Positions 1 to 9,044 of a DNA stretch of 64,000 nucleotides are shown in pieces. Numbering within the stretch: position 1 is the stretch's first letter; each line of letters starts with the position of its first letter. Made by a program: the position numbers and the translations under genes. Origin of the DNA: Staphylococcus borealis (lineage in GTDB: Bacteria; Bacillota; Bacilli; Staphylococcales; Staphylococcaceae). The notes under the pieces are model-generated. The model was given only the letters and a program-made list of their open reading frames with translations. It had not been told where the DNA came from and ran no database searches. The stretch covers positions 62,001 to 126,000 of the forward strand of contig NZ_CUEE01000003.1 in the NCBI RefSeq assembly GCF_001224225.1, written 5' to 3'.

Positions 1-389
1 AGGAAGAAGTTATTGATTTAGTTAACGCGTTTGGTTCGGTAATTGAAGTAAACGAAGACCATTTACACCAAGTAACAGCCATTACAGGAAGCGGTCCAGC
101 TTTCTTATATCATGTTTTTGAACAGTATGTTAAAGCAGGAACAGATTTAGGGCTTGGAAAGGATCAAGTTGAAGAATCAATTAAAAATTTAATTATCGGT
201 ACAAGTAAAATGATTGAAAGATCAGATTTAAGTATGGAACAATTGCGTAAAAATATTACCTCTAAAGGTGGAACGACACAAGCAGGTTTAAATGCCCTAT
301 CACAACATGATATTGAGGCAATATTTAAAGATTGTTTAAATGCAGCAGTTCAACGTAGTGTTGAATTATCAAAAAATGAAGATAATTAA
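1..389 (+). CDS. proC: Pyrroline-5-carboxylate reductase, C-terminal part (cut by window edge)
   Basis: ProC reduces 1-pyrroline-5-carboxylate to proline with NAD(P)H, the last step of proline synthesis in the cytosol. The window opens inside the gene, and about 128 residues remain, read from base 3. The helical dimerisation domain is visible: the segment TGSGPAFLYHVFEQYVKAG carries the conserved G-S-G-P-A motif, and SKGGTTQAGL further on is the family's G-G-T-T signature near the active site. It ends at a TAA at 387-389 and is followed by a terminator shared with the convergent RNase Z gene. The start and NAD-binding half lie outside. Identification is confident from the two motifs. Confidence 0.93.
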   Translation, partial: EEVIDLVNAFGSVIEVNEDHLHQVTAITGSGPAFLYHVFEQYVKAGTDLGLGKDQVEESIKNLIIGTSKMIERSDLSMEQLRKNITSKGGTTQAGLNALSQHDIEAIFKDCLNAAVQRSVELSKNEDN

Positions 390-403
390 ATTAATATATA
401 GAG

Positions 404-437
404 AAAAGACTGAGGCGTTACATTGCCCCAGTCTTTT
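404..437. terminator. Bidirectional intrinsic terminator between proC and rnz
   Basis: The arms aaaagactgaggc and gccccagtctttt pair with one G-U or mismatched position around an 8-base loop. A-rich and T-rich edges on both sides let it serve both convergent genes. Confidence 0.8.
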
Positions 438-480
438 ATATGAAATAAAATTGCACCTAGTATTTTAAAAATATATTGTT

Positions 481-1401
481 TTAAATTTTAAATGTATCAA
501 AATCCTTAACAAATTCAAAGTGAGGAACATTTTCATTAGCTTTTAATTGATGTCTAATAGTATCTATCTCATCATAATTATAACGATTACTCAAATGCGT
601 AATTAAACTTCTCTTAACATTAGCTTGCTTTATCAAACAAAATACATCTTCAATATGACTATGGTGATAGTTATTGGCTAATGTTTTTTCGCCTTCAATA
701 TAAGTAGCCTCATGAATCATTACATCAGAATCTCTTGCAATGCTTAACTCTGATTGACAAGGTTTCGTATCTCCAAAGATAGAGATGATTGGTCCAGGTT
801 TAGCTGGTCCTTTGAAATCTTCAGAATTGTAAATTTGGCCTTCATGTTCAAAATTATCATAAGCCTTTACTTCTTGGTACTTAGGCCCAGGATATAAACC
901 TATTGATTTGAGTGCTTCGACATCAATAGTCCCTGGCGTTGTTGGTGATTCAATGCGATAACCATAAGAAGGAATACCATGATTTAATAATTTGGCACTA
1001 ACTGTAAAGCCTTTATGATGATATGTAAACTGATTATCAATTTCAATATATGTGATTGGATAATTTAGATGAGATTCGGATAATCTTAAAGAAGTCTCAA
1101 TGTATTGTTGTAATCCTTTAGGGCCAATAACTGTTAATGGTTTATCTTCCCCACCTTGAAAAGAACGACTCGTTAATAAACCAGGTAATCCGAAAATGTG
1201 ATCTCCGTGCATATGCGTTATAAAAATGTGGTCAACTTTTCCAAGTTTAATTGAATGATGTAAAATTTGATGTTGTGTGCCCTCTCCGACATCAAATAGC
1301 CATATACTATTCGAAAAAGGTTCAAGGTTTAAAGCAATCGCTTGCGTATTTCTCTCTTTGGTAGGTAACCCCGCACTTGTTCCGAAGAATGTAACTTCCA
1401 T
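481..1401 (-). CDS. rnz: Ribonuclease Z (tRNA 3' endonuclease)
   Basis: RNase Z cuts tRNA precursors just after the discriminator base so that CCA can be added. The 306-residue protein is a metallo-beta-lactamase fold enzyme: THMHGDH near residue 63 is the HxHxDH zinc motif, and GDTKPC and HLSNRYN further on supply later metal ligands. I start at [11 protein letters not shown] (1401) because aaaggagg sits 6-7 bases upstream; an in-frame ATG 12 codons earlier would place that ribosome-binding site inside the gene. It stands alone, convergent with proC and divergent from zwf. The length matches staphylococcal RNase Z, about 306 residues. Confidence 0.95.
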   Translation of the reverse strand: MEVTFFGTSAGLPTKERNTQAIALNLEPFSNSIWLFDVGEGTQHQILHHSIKLGKVDHIFITHMHGDHIFGLPGLLTSRSFQGGEDKPLTVIGPKGLQQYIETSLRLSESHLNYPITYIEIDNQFTYHHKGFTVSAKLLNHGIPSYGYRIESPTTPGTIDVEALKSIGLYPGPKYQEVKAYDNFEHEGQIYNSEDFKGPAKPGPIISIFGDTKPCQSELSIARDSDVMIHEATYIEGEKTLANNYHHSHIEDVFCLIKQANVKRSLITHLSNRYNYDEIDTIRHQLKANENVPHFEFVKDFDTFKI

Positions 1402-1570
1402 GCATATGCCTCCTTTTCTTTCATTATATTTTATCATATGTGATTTATTTTGCTATAAAAAGTCATAAAATAAATGCATGTGTTTCATTTTGAGTTATAA
1501 TGATATTAAATTGTGCATCATTCCATAATTCAAGTGCCTTTGTAGAAACAATAAAATTAGGCAAATAAGT

Positions 1571-1598
1571 TTGAAGCGGTGCAAATATATTTTATAAT
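1571..1598 (+). promoter_or_regulatory. Probable SigA promoter of zwf
   Basis: The -35 box ttgaag (1571-1576) and a perfect tataat -10 box (1593-1598) are 16 bases apart, about 40 bases before the zwf start. Sequence match only. Confidence 0.55.
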
Positions 1599-1636
1599 AA
1601 TACAATCATAGTATTAAAAGAATTGAGGTTTTGAAC

Positions 1637-3121
1637 TTGAGTAAACATTCTAAACATATTCCTTGTTTAATTACTATTTTCGGTGCAACCGGAGATTTAA
1701 GTCATAGAAAGCTATTTCCATCATTATTTCACTTATTTCAACAAGATAATTTAGACGAACATATCGCTATCATAGGAATTGGACGTAGAGATTACACGAA
1801 TGAAGTATTTCGTGAACAAGTTAAAAGTTCTATTCAAAAGCATGTTAAAGATACATCACAGATCGATGCGTTTATGGAACACGTATACTATTTTAAACAT
1901 GACGTAAGTGATGAACAAAGTTATAATTCATTATTGAACTTCTCTAATGAATTAGATTCAAAATATCAATTAAAAGGTAATCGCTTATTTTACTTAGCAA
2001 TGGCACCTCAATTCTTCGGTATTATTTCAGATTACTTAAAATCATCAGGTTTAACTGATACAAATGGATTTAAACGATTAGTCATAGAAAAACCATTTGG
2101 CAGTGATTTGAAATCAGCGGAGCAATTAAATAATCAATTAAGACGATCATTTAAAGAAGAAGAAATATATAGAATAGACCATTACTTAGGTAAAGATATG
2201 GTGCAAAATATTGAAGTTTTACGTTTTTCAAATGCGATGTTTGAACCGTTATGGAACAACAAATATATTTCAAATATTCAAGTAACGTCTTCAGAGGTGC
2301 TCGGAGTTGAGGATCGTGGAGGTTATTATGAATCTAGTGGTGCATTGAAGGACATGGTTCAAAACCATATGTTACAAATGGTTGCACTTCTTGCGATGGA
2401 AGCGCCAATTAGTTTGAACAGTGAAGATATTCGTGCTGAAAAAGTTAAAGTATTGAAGTCACTTAGACAACTAGACCCACAAGAAGTAAAACAAAATTTT
2501 GTACGCGGTCAATACGATGAAGGATTTATTGATGGTCAAAAAGTCATCGCTTATCGAGATGAAGATCGTGTTGCTGAAGATTCAAACACACCTACATTTG
2601 TTTCAGGCAGATTAACTATTGATAATTTCCGTTGGGCAGGCGTACCATTCTATATTAGAACTGGTAAACGAATGAAGTCGAAATCGATTCAAGTTGTAGT
2701 TGAATTTAAAGAAGTGCCAATGAACCTGTATTATCAAACAGATAAATTATTAGACTCGAACTTATTAGTTATCAATATTCAACCTAATGAAGGCATATCT
2801 TTACATTTAAACGCGAAAAAGAATATTCAAGGTATTGATACTGAACCTGTACAACTATCTTATGCTATGAGTGCTCAAGATAAAATGAACACAGTAGACG
2901 CCTATGAAAATTTACTTTTTGACTGTTTAAAAGGTGATGCAACAAACTTTACACATTGGGAAGAATTAAAATCAACTTGGAAATTTGTGGATGTTATTCA
3001 AGATGAATGGACAATGAATGAACCTAATTTCCCTAACTATGCGTCTGGTACAAATGGCCCATTAGAAAGTGATTTATTGTTAAGTAGAGACGGTAATCAC
3101 TGGTGGGATGATATTCAATAA
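1637..3121 (+). CDS. zwf: Glucose-6-phosphate 1-dehydrogenase
   Basis: Zwf oxidises glucose-6-phosphate to 6-phosphogluconolactone with NADP+, the entry to the oxidative pentose-phosphate pathway. The N-terminal FGATGDLSHRK is the nucleotide-binding motif, and RIDHYLGK near residue 180 is the substrate-binding and catalytic signature containing the active His. I choose the TTG at 1637 (SKHSKHIPCL, 494 residues) because tgagg at 1624-1628 is 8 bases upstream; the TTG at 1631 would leave only 2 bases. The next pathway enzyme here, Gnd, lies at 7.6-9.0 kb on the other strand, so they are not one operon. Confidence 0.96.
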   Translation: MSKHSKHIPCLITIFGATGDLSHRKLFPSLFHLFQQDNLDEHIAIIGIGRRDYTNEVFREQVKSSIQKHVKDTSQIDAFMEHVYYFKHDVSDEQSYNSLLNFSNELDSKYQLKGNRLFYLAMAPQFFGIISDYLKSSGLTDTNGFKRLVIEKPFGSDLKSAEQLNNQLRRSFKEEEIYRIDHYLGKDMVQNIEVLRFSNAMFEPLWNNKYISNIQVTSSEVLGVEDRGGYYESSGALKDMVQNHMLQMVALLAMEAPISLNSEDIRAEKVKVLKSLRQLDPQEVKQNFVRGQYDEGFIDGQKVIAYRDEDRVAEDSNTPTFVSGRLTIDNFRWAGVPFYIRTGKRMKSKSIQVVVEFKEVPMNLYYQTDKLLDSNLLVINIQPNEGISLHLNAKKNIQGIDTEPVQLSYAMSAQDKMNTVDAYENLLFDCLKGDATNFTHWEELKSTWKFVDVIQDEWTMNEPNFPNYASGTNGPLESDLLLSRDGNHWWDDIQ

Positions 3122-3142
3122 ATCATCAATTTATAACTATGA

Positions 3143-3345
3143 CTATGCGTCTGGAGCAAAGATAATATTTTGAGATTTCTGAGCAAGTACACAGAGTTGA
3201 GAATGTACTTAAATTAGGCTTTTACTTGGTTCTCAGCAACTGTGAGCGCGAGAGTTACGGCATAAAGACATTTCTTTAATAAGCAAGTTGGGAGTGGATG
3301 AATGAATTTTTCTAGAATTCTGTCCACTCCCCTTTTCTATTCTTC
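3143..3345. repeat. Hairpin-rich intergenic repeat, copy 1, ending in the zwf terminator
   Basis: This fills most of the 320-base gap between zwf and the AraC-type gene. It contains a ctgag...ctcag long-range inverted repeat (about 3180-3234) and then a strong hairpin gggagtgga...tccactccc (3290-3331) with inner gaattttt/tctagaattc, followed by ccttttc. The same modules recur at 4.4, 7.4, 17.0, 24.8, 27.7 and 45.5 kb. Here the last hairpin very likely terminates zwf. Confidence 0.6.
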
Positions 3346-3442
3346 TCAAAAAATTTTTTATATAGCACATGTTAAGATGTATATTTTCAAAAAATAAGGT
3401 AAAATAAAAGTTAATGATTGTATATTTATTGGAGTGAGAGTT

Positions 3443-4306
3443 TTGGACGTTATCAAGCAGATACAACAGGCAATTGTATTTATCGAAGATCGTTTGTTAG
3501 AGCCGTTTAATTTGCAAGATTTGAGTGATTACGTTGGTCTTTCTCCTTACCATCTTGATCAATCATTTAAAATGATTGTTGGACAATCACCTGAACACTA
3601 TGCGCATGCTAGAAAAATGACTGCAGCTGCTAAAGAAATGGTTCAAAGTTCTTCAAGGTTAGTAGATGTCGCAAAAAAGTATAACTACAATAGTTCTAAT
3701 GATTTTGCGAATGACTTTAGTGATTTCCATGGCATTTCACCAATTCAAGCATCTACCAAAAAAGATGAATTAAAATTACAAGAACGTTTATATATAAAGT
3801 TAACAACGACTGAACGAGCGCCTTATCCATATAGACTAGATACTACAGAAGATATAGCATTAGTAGGTTATGTTCGTTATATTGAAGCAAACGATTTATC
3901 TAATCCTTATAAAGTTCCCGATTTTTTAGAAGATTTAATTCTTGATGGTAAAATTAAAGATTTGAAAAGGTATAATAATATAAGTCCATATGAGTTATTT
4001 GTAATTACTTGCCCATTAGATCGTGGTTTAGAATTATTCATAGGTGTTCCAAGTGATAGATACCCTTCTCATTTAGAAAGTAGAGTGTTGCCTGGTAGAC
4101 ATTATGCAAAATTTAATCTTCAAGGCGAAATCGATTATGCTGTAAATGAAGCTTGGTATTATATTGAATCCAGTCTACAACTCACTTTACCATATGAAAG
4201 AGATAGCTTATATGTAGAGATTTATCCTTTTGATATCTCATTTGAGGACCCATTCACTAAAATTCAATTATGGTTGCCTATTGAACAAGAAACTTATGAC
4301 ATGTAA
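3443..4306 (+). CDS. AraC-family regulator with GyrI-like effector domain
   Basis: This is a predicted transcription factor of about 287 residues with a DNA-binding half and a ligand-binding half. Residues about 5-105 carry two helix-turn-helix units (NLQDLSDYVGLSPYHLDQSF, then VDVAKKYNYNSSNDFANDF and HGISPIQA, the usual AraC signature). The remainder (YPYRLDTTEDIALVGY to the end) looks like the GyrI/SOUL-like domain that binds small molecules or drugs in the BmrR and Rob type. I take the TTG at 3443 after ggagtgag; a GTG at 3434 is possible. It is monocistronic, and the effector and targets are unknown. No efflux gene is adjacent. Confidence 0.8.
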   Translation: MDVIKQIQQAIVFIEDRLLEPFNLQDLSDYVGLSPYHLDQSFKMIVGQSPEHYAHARKMTAAAKEMVQSSSRLVDVAKKYNYNSSNDFANDFSDFHGISPIQASTKKDELKLQERLYIKLTTTERAPYPYRLDTTEDIALVGYVRYIEANDLSNPYKVPDFLEDLILDGKIKDLKRYNNISPYELFVITCPLDRGLELFIGVPSDRYPSHLESRVLPGRHYAKFNLQGEIDYAVNEAWYYIESSLQLTLPYERDSLYVEIYPFDISFEDPFTKIQLWLPIEQETYDM

Positions 4307-4383
4307 GTCATGCGATAATAAGTATTAATGAGTACTTTTTATCTACTTACATTTCTTAAATAACGAGGAATATAGTCTAATTA

Positions 4384-4550
4384 AAAAGACGGGAGTGGGA
4401 CAGAATTCTTTTTGAATTCGTCGTCCCACCCCCGCAAGGATGACTAGAACTGAGAAAAGCTTGATTTAAGCGCCTTCTCAGTTCAGTCAGCTACTGCGAA
4501 TTTGCTAAATAGCATTATGATATTATTTATGTCACAGCCTCGTCTTTATT
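4384..4550. repeat. Hairpin-rich intergenic repeat, copy 2; bidirectional terminator
   Basis: The element lies between the convergent AraC-type gene and malA. Its outer arms aaaagacggg and cctcgtcttt pair, enclosing gggagtgggacagaattc/gaattcgtcgtcccac (4391-4430) and an actgagaa...ttctcagt hairpin. It is almost the same, base for base over about 160 bases, as copy 5 at 24.8 kb. Confidence 0.7.
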
Positions 4551-4553
4551 AAA

Positions 4554-6200
4554 TTAAATTTCTGCGACAAATGCTTCAAATGGTTTGAGTGCTGCTACGT
4601 CTAATTGACTTGTGTAATTGTGTAGTTTGATTGCTTCATCATCGATAGCAAAAGGTAATGTTAATGAACTTTGTTTATCAGTTAAATTACCTGCAACTAC
4701 TACAGTTTTGCCATCTAATTGTCTTGTATATGCAAATACATTTTCATTATCAGCATCAATCAAATCAAATTGGCCATACGTATAGATATCATGAGATTTT
4801 TTTAATTGTATTAATTGTTTGTAGAAGTTAAGTACAGAGTCCGAATCTTCTAATTGCTGAGCAACATTGATTTTTTTATAATTCGGGTTAACTGGGAACC
4901 AAGGTTCACCTTCCGTGAATCCACCATTTGGACTATCATCCCATTGCATAGGTGTACGTGAGTTATCTCGATTTTCCATTTTATACTTATCTAGTAATTG
5001 ATCAACATCTCCACCTTGCGCTTTGACAATTTGATATTCATTTCTAACAGCAACATCATTAAATGTTTCAATACTTTCGAAAGGATAATTAGTCATACCG
5101 ATTTCTTGTCCTTGATAGATAAACGGTGTACCTTGTTGTAAGAAATAGACAACTGCATGACTTGTAGCGGATTCAAACCAGTAATCTTTATCATTACCCC
5201 AAGTAGACACACGTCGAGGTTGATCATGGTTTTCTATGAAGAGTGCATTCCAACCAATTCCTTCTAGTCTCTTTTGCCAACGATTTAAAACCGTTTTATA
5301 TGATTTAACATCAAATTGAGAATCACCAGTACTCCACAAGCCTAAATGTTCAAATTGGAAAATCATATTGAATTTCCCTTTATCTTCGCCTACCCAGTCT
5401 TCTGCATTATCTGGATTAACACCATTCGCTTCTCCAACAGTCATAATGTCATATTTACTAAGTGACGCATCTTTCATTTCTTGTAACCAATTCTGAATAC
5501 CTGGTTGATTCATATCTACATCAAAGGCTGGAGCATATGTCTTTCCTTCTGGTACAGGTAAGTCGCCAGCTTCAAATGTTTTCTTAATATGGGTTATAGC
5601 ATCGACACGGAAGCCGTCAATACCTTTTTCAAACCACCAGTTCATCATGTTAAATACTGCTTCACGTACATCTGGGTTATCCCAATTTAAGTCTGGTTGT
5701 TTTTTACTAAATAAATGGAAGTAATATTGGTTCGTTGTCTCATCAAATTGCCAAGTTGACCCATTAAAGATACTTTCCCAATTATTAGGTTCAGAACCAT
5801 CCTCTTTAGGGTCTGCCCAAATGTACCAGTCTCTTTTTGGATTATCTTTACTAGATTTAGATTCAATAAACCATGGATGCTCATCAGATGTATGGTTAAC
5901 GACTAAATCTAATATGAGTTTCATACCACGATCATGTACCCCTTTTAATAAGCGGTCAAAATCTTCCATTGTACCAAATTCATCCATAATATCTTGATAA
6001 TCACTGATGTCATAACCATTATCATCGTTAGGCGATTTATACATTGGACTTAGCCAAATAACATCTATACCTAATTCTTTGAGATAATCTAATTTTTCGA
6101 TTACACCTGGTAAATCACCAATACCATCATTATTACTATCATTAAAACTTCTTGGATAAACTTGATACGCTACTGCTTCTTTCCACCAATTTTTTGTCAT
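4554..6200 (-). CDS. malA: Alpha-glucosidase (GH13)
   Basis: MalA hydrolyses maltose and short maltodextrins to glucose in the cytosol. The 548-residue protein is a GH13 (oligo-1,6-glucosidase-like) enzyme: YQVYPRSFNDSNNDGIGD is the N-terminal calcium and barrel signature, LVVNHTSDEH is conserved region I, DGFRVDAI holds the catalytic nucleophile Asp, TVGEANG the acid/base Glu and FIENHDQPR the third Asp. AAGGAG lies 7 bases before the ATG. It follows malR by 12 bases on the same strand, so the two form a maltose operon; glucose released here is substrate for the GlcK encoded at 39 kb. Confidence 0.93.
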   Translation of the reverse strand: MTKNWWKEAVAYQVYPRSFNDSNNDGIGDLPGVIEKLDYLKELGIDVIWLSPMYKSPNDDNGYDISDYQDIMDEFGTMEDFDRLLKGVHDRGMKLILDLVVNHTSDEHPWFIESKSSKDNPKRDWYIWADPKEDGSEPNNWESIFNGSTWQFDETTNQYYFHLFSKKQPDLNWDNPDVREAVFNMMNWWFEKGIDGFRVDAITHIKKTFEAGDLPVPEGKTYAPAFDVDMNQPGIQNWLQEMKDASLSKYDIMTVGEANGVNPDNAEDWVGEDKGKFNMIFQFEHLGLWSTGDSQFDVKSYKTVLNRWQKRLEGIGWNALFIENHDQPRRVSTWGNDKDYWFESATSHAVVYFLQQGTPFIYQGQEIGMTNYPFESIETFNDVAVRNEYQIVKAQGGDVDQLLDKYKMENRDNSRTPMQWDDSPNGGFTEGEPWFPVNPNYKKINVAQQLEDSDSVLNFYKQLIQLKKSHDIYTYGQFDLIDADNENVFAYTRQLDGKTVVVAGNLTDKQSSLTLPFAIDDEAIKLHNYTSQLDVAALKPFEAFVAEI

Positions 6201-6212
6201 AAGTATGCTCCT

Positions 6213-7220
6213 TTATCGTTTTGTAGTTGATACCCTCTCTACTATTTGAGTTGAAATCATTTTTGCAGTAAAAGAAATAGCTTTATTCCCTAATACATCA
6301 ATGATTGTATTACCTGCTGTTAGGCCTAGTATATCTGGGTTAATATTTACACTTGTTTGTGATGGCGTTGCGTTTTCAGTGAGAAAAGATGTATTAAATG
6401 TAGCAGTTTGTATATCATCTGGAATGCGGATTTGATATTCATACAGCACATTCAATAATTGCATATTCAACATAGCATCAGACGTTATAATCACTGTAGG
6501 CTTATGACGAACATTAATACAAAAGTGTTTTATACAATCACGCAAATCTTTGATAGACGCTATTACGGCGTAGTTAATAGGAATGTTAACGTTGTTACAG
6601 TATTGTTTAAATCCTTCTGTACGATCTTCTGTAACTGCATAATGTCCAGATTCTTGTAAAAATAACATTGACCGATGACCTAATTGATACAAATACTTTG
6701 CTAATTGATAAGCTGCATCGACATTATCATTATCGATGTGTATGACTTGATCATAGTTTAAAGATTTCCCAATGATAAGATAAGGCACATTAAACTCATG
6801 AAGTAGTCGTTCTACAGGATCATCTTGCAAAGAATACAAAAGAATAAAGCCATCTACACTTTTAGATTGAATCATTGTCTTTACTTCTTCGTATAGGTCA
6901 GCGCTTTTCTCTGATACAGTCATTCTAGTTGAATAGCCTCTTCGATTACATGCCTGATTGATACCGTTGAGAACATCGCTATTAAACGGATTTTGACGTA
7001 TTTCAGGTGCAGAACTTTTTTGTATTAATCCAATAGTCAATGTTTTATTTGTTATTAATGTTCTCGCCGCTTGATTAGGAATGTATCCTAATTTGGCCAT
7101 AGCTGTTTTGACTTTAATAGTAGTCGAATCACTAATTTTCGGATTGTTTTGTATGACTCTTGATACTGTAGATGTAGCTACATTAGCCTCTTTTGCAACA
7201 TCTTTAATTGTAACCGTCGT
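6213..7220 (-). CDS. malR: Maltose operon repressor, LacI family, lacking a standard start codon
   Basis: This LacI/GalR-type repressor probably controls malA in response to maltose. The frame encodes a complete LacI headpiece upstream of the first ATG: VTIKDVAKEANVATSTVSRV (helix-turn-helix) followed by a hinge and a periplasmic-binding-protein-like ligand domain. But no ATG, GTG or TTG exists between the in-frame TGA (7224-7226) and the ATG at 7098-7100. The sequence after the ribosome-binding site GAGGTGAT reads ACG-ACG-GTT-ACA-ATT. I place the start at the first ACG (7218-7220, 335 residues); the second ACG (7215-7217) also fits. Starting at 7100 would delete the whole DNA-binding domain. 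Either a near-cognate start or a recent start-codon mutation is needed. Confidence 0.8.
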   Translation of the reverse strand, partial: TTVTIKDVAKEANVATSTVSRVIQNNPKISDSTTIKVKTAMAKLGYIPNQAARTLITNKTLTIGLIQKSSAPEIRQNPFNSDVLNGINQACNRRGYSTRMTVSEKSADLYEEVKTMIQSKSVDGFILLYSLQDDPVERLLHEFNVPYLIIGKSLNYDQVIHIDNDNVDAAYQLAKYLYQLGHRSMLFLQESGHYAVTEDRTEGFKQYCNNVNIPINYAVIASIKDLRDCIKHFCINVRHKPTVIITSDAMLNMQLLNVLYEYQIRIPDDIQTATFNTSFLTENATPSQTSVNINPDILGLTAGNTIIDVLGNKAISFTAKMISTQIVERVSTTKR

Positions 7221-7243
7221 ATATCACCTCACTAAGATTTTAT

Positions 7244-7257
7244 AGTAAACGCTTTCA
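7244..7257 (-). promoter_or_regulatory. Candidate CcpA cre site in the malR leader
   Basis: The minus strand reads TGAAAGCGTTTACT, close to the catabolite-responsive element consensus TGWAANCGNTNWCA. It lies between the malR promoter and start, where CcpA binding would block transcription. Inferred from consensus only. Confidence 0.5.
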
Positions 7258-7274
7258 TATTCATCTATATTTTT

Positions 7275-7303
7275 ATCGTATAGAATTCATTATTGTAAGT
7301 CAA
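7275..7303 (-). promoter_or_regulatory. Probable malR-malA promoter
   Basis: On the minus strand TTGACT (7298-7303) and TACGAT (7275-7280) are 17 bases apart, about 55 bases before the malR start region. Confidence 0.5.
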
Positions 7304-7310
7304 TCATTTT

Positions 7311-7326
7311 GTGCAATCGTTTGCAC
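7311..7326. promoter_or_regulatory. Candidate MalR operator
   Basis: The sequence gtgcaatcgtttgcac has perfect 6-base arms gtgcaa/ttgcac around a central CG, the form bound by LacI-family repressors. It sits just upstream of the -35 box of malR, consistent with autoregulation. Operator identity is inferred. Confidence 0.45.
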
Positions 7327-7339
7327 TAAATGCAAAAAA

Positions 7340-7552
7340 AGAGGAGTGAAACAGAAATAGTATTGTTTCAAAATATATTTCTGTCTCACTCCCAGCTTGC
7401 TTAGCTTGTCGCATTTCTTGATGAAATGCTGTTTTCAAGAGCCTCGAGTTGGTTTGAAAGAAGCTTGTTACAAGTTCATTTTTAATACAGTCAGCTACTT
7501 TGATTTTGCAAAATAGCATCAATATATTATTTAAGTCTTAGGCGCTTCTCTA
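7340..7552. repeat. Hairpin-rich intergenic repeat, copy 3; gnd terminator
   Basis: This occupies the gap between gnd and the malR promoter. It opens with gaggagtgaaacagaaat...atttctgtctcactccc, then contains gtcagctact...aaaatagc as in the other copies. On the minus strand it is 3' to gnd and probably terminates it. Confidence 0.55.
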
Positions 7553-7564
7553 AAGTATTAGTGA

Positions 7565-8971
7565 TTATTCCTCAACCCATTGTGTATGGAAGATACCTTC
7601 TTTATCTTTACGTTCATACGTATGTGCCCCGAAGTAATCACGTTGCGCTTGAATTAAGTTTGCTGGTAAATCTTCAGAACGATAACTATCATAGTAGTTT
7701 ACGCTGGCAGAGAATCCGGGTGTTGGTACACCGTTACGCACACCTGTTGCTACTACGTCTCTCAACGCATCTTGATATTCTGTGACAATACCTTTGAAAT
7801 AAGGATCTAATAAAAGGTTTTGTAATTCTGAGTTATTATCATAAGCGTCTTTAATTTTTTGTAAGAATTGAGCACGAATAATACAACCTTCACGCCATAT
7901 CATTGCTAAATCGCCCAGTTTTAAATTCCATTCATTTTCTTCGCTAGCTTTACGCATTTGCGCAAATCCTTGTGCGTATGAACAAATTTTACTCATGTAT
8001 AAAGCTTTGCGGATTTTTTCTAAGAATGCTTCTTTATCACCAGTAAATTCTGCTTTAGGGCCATTTAATTCTTTAGAAGCAATTACACGTTCTTGTTTAA
8101 TTGATGAAATGAAACGCGCAAATACAGATTCAGTAATAATTGTTAAAGGAATACCTAATTCTAAAGCATTGATAGAAGTCCATTTACCTGTGCCTTTTTG
8201 ACCTGCAGTATCTAAGATTTTTTCAACAAGTGCTTCATTGTCATCGTCTAATTTAGTAAAGATATCACCTGTGATTTCAATTAAATAACTTTCTAACTCA
8301 CCGGCATTCCATTCTTTAAACGTTTTAGAGATGTCTTCATGTGACATGCCTAATAAATCTTTCATCATTGCATAACTTTCTGCGATAAGTTGCATATCTG
8401 CATATTCAATACCATTATGAACCATTTTAACATAGTGGCCTGCACCATTTGGTCCTATATATTCTACACATGATGCACCATCTTTAGCTTTTGCAGCTAT
8501 GGCATCTAATATATCACTTACTTTATTGTAAGCTGCTTCTTGACCGCCTGGCATTAATGAAGGACCAGTAAGGGCACCTACTTCACCACCAGATACGCCC
8601 ATACCGATAAAGTTAATACCACTTTCAGCTAAGGCTTTATTTCGACGGATTGTATCTTGATAATTAGTGTTACCACCATCAATTAAAATGTCATCATCAT
8701 CTAATAATGGCAGTAAACTGTCAATTGTTGCATCTGTTGCAGGACCAGCTTTGACCATTAATAAAATTTTACGTGGTTTTTCTAATGAATTCACAAATTC
8801 TTCCAAAGAATATGTTGGGTGAATTTGTTTACCTTTAGATTCATTCACCATCTCATCTGTTTTTTCACTTGAACGGTTGAATACAGATACGCTATACCCA
8901 CGTGATTCGATATTCCAAGCCAGGTTTTTTCCCATTACAGCTAAACCTACTACACCTATTTGTTGAGTCAT
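7565..8971 (-). CDS. gnd: 6-phosphogluconate dehydrogenase, decarboxylating
   Basis: Gnd oxidises and decarboxylates 6-phosphogluconate to ribulose-5-phosphate with NADP+. The 468-residue protein starts with the Rossmann motif [34 protein letters not shown] and [13 protein letters not shown] carry the substrate and catalytic residues (Lys and His), and a long helical C-terminal domain ends in the usual tail. I start at MTQQIG (8971), where GAGAGG lies just upstream; an ATG six codons earlier has no good ribosome-binding site. It is transcribed alone between the M20 peptidase and malR. Confidence 0.96.
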   Translation of the reverse strand: MTQQIGVVGLAVMGKNLAWNIESRGYSVSVFNRSSEKTDEMVNESKGKQIHPTYSLEEFVNSLEKPRKILLMVKAGPATDATIDSLLPLLDDDDILIDGGNTNYQDTIRRNKALAESGINFIGMGVSGGEVGALTGPSLMPGGQEAAYNKVSDILDAIAAKAKDGASCVEYIGPNGAGHYVKMVHNGIEYADMQLIAESYAMMKDLLGMSHEDISKTFKEWNAGELESYLIEITGDIFTKLDDDNEALVEKILDTAGQKGTGKWTSINALELGIPLTIITESVFARFISSIKQERVIASKELNGPKAEFTGDKEAFLEKIRKALYMSKICSYAQGFAQMRKASEENEWNLKLGDLAMIWREGCIIRAQFLQKIKDAYDNNSELQNLLLDPYFKGIVTEYQDALRDVVATGVRNGVPTPGFSASVNYYDSYRSEDLPANLIQAQRDYFGAHTYERKDKEGIFHTQWVEE

Positions 8972-9044
8972 ATTACTTACCTCTCTCATTCAATTTTTCA
9001 ATAGTATTGTATCATAAAACTAGAATGTACTTCACTAAACTAAA

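Noticed and set aside
3233..3466. 77-residue minus-strand frame between zwf and the AraC-type gene
   Set aside because: It lies in repeat copy 1 and the start of the AraC-type gene, without a ribosome-binding site or recognisable domain.
7304..7522. 72-residue open frame on the minus strand between gnd and malR
   Set aside because: It is spread over the intergenic repeat and the malR operator, with no ribosome-binding site and a composition that follows the hairpins.
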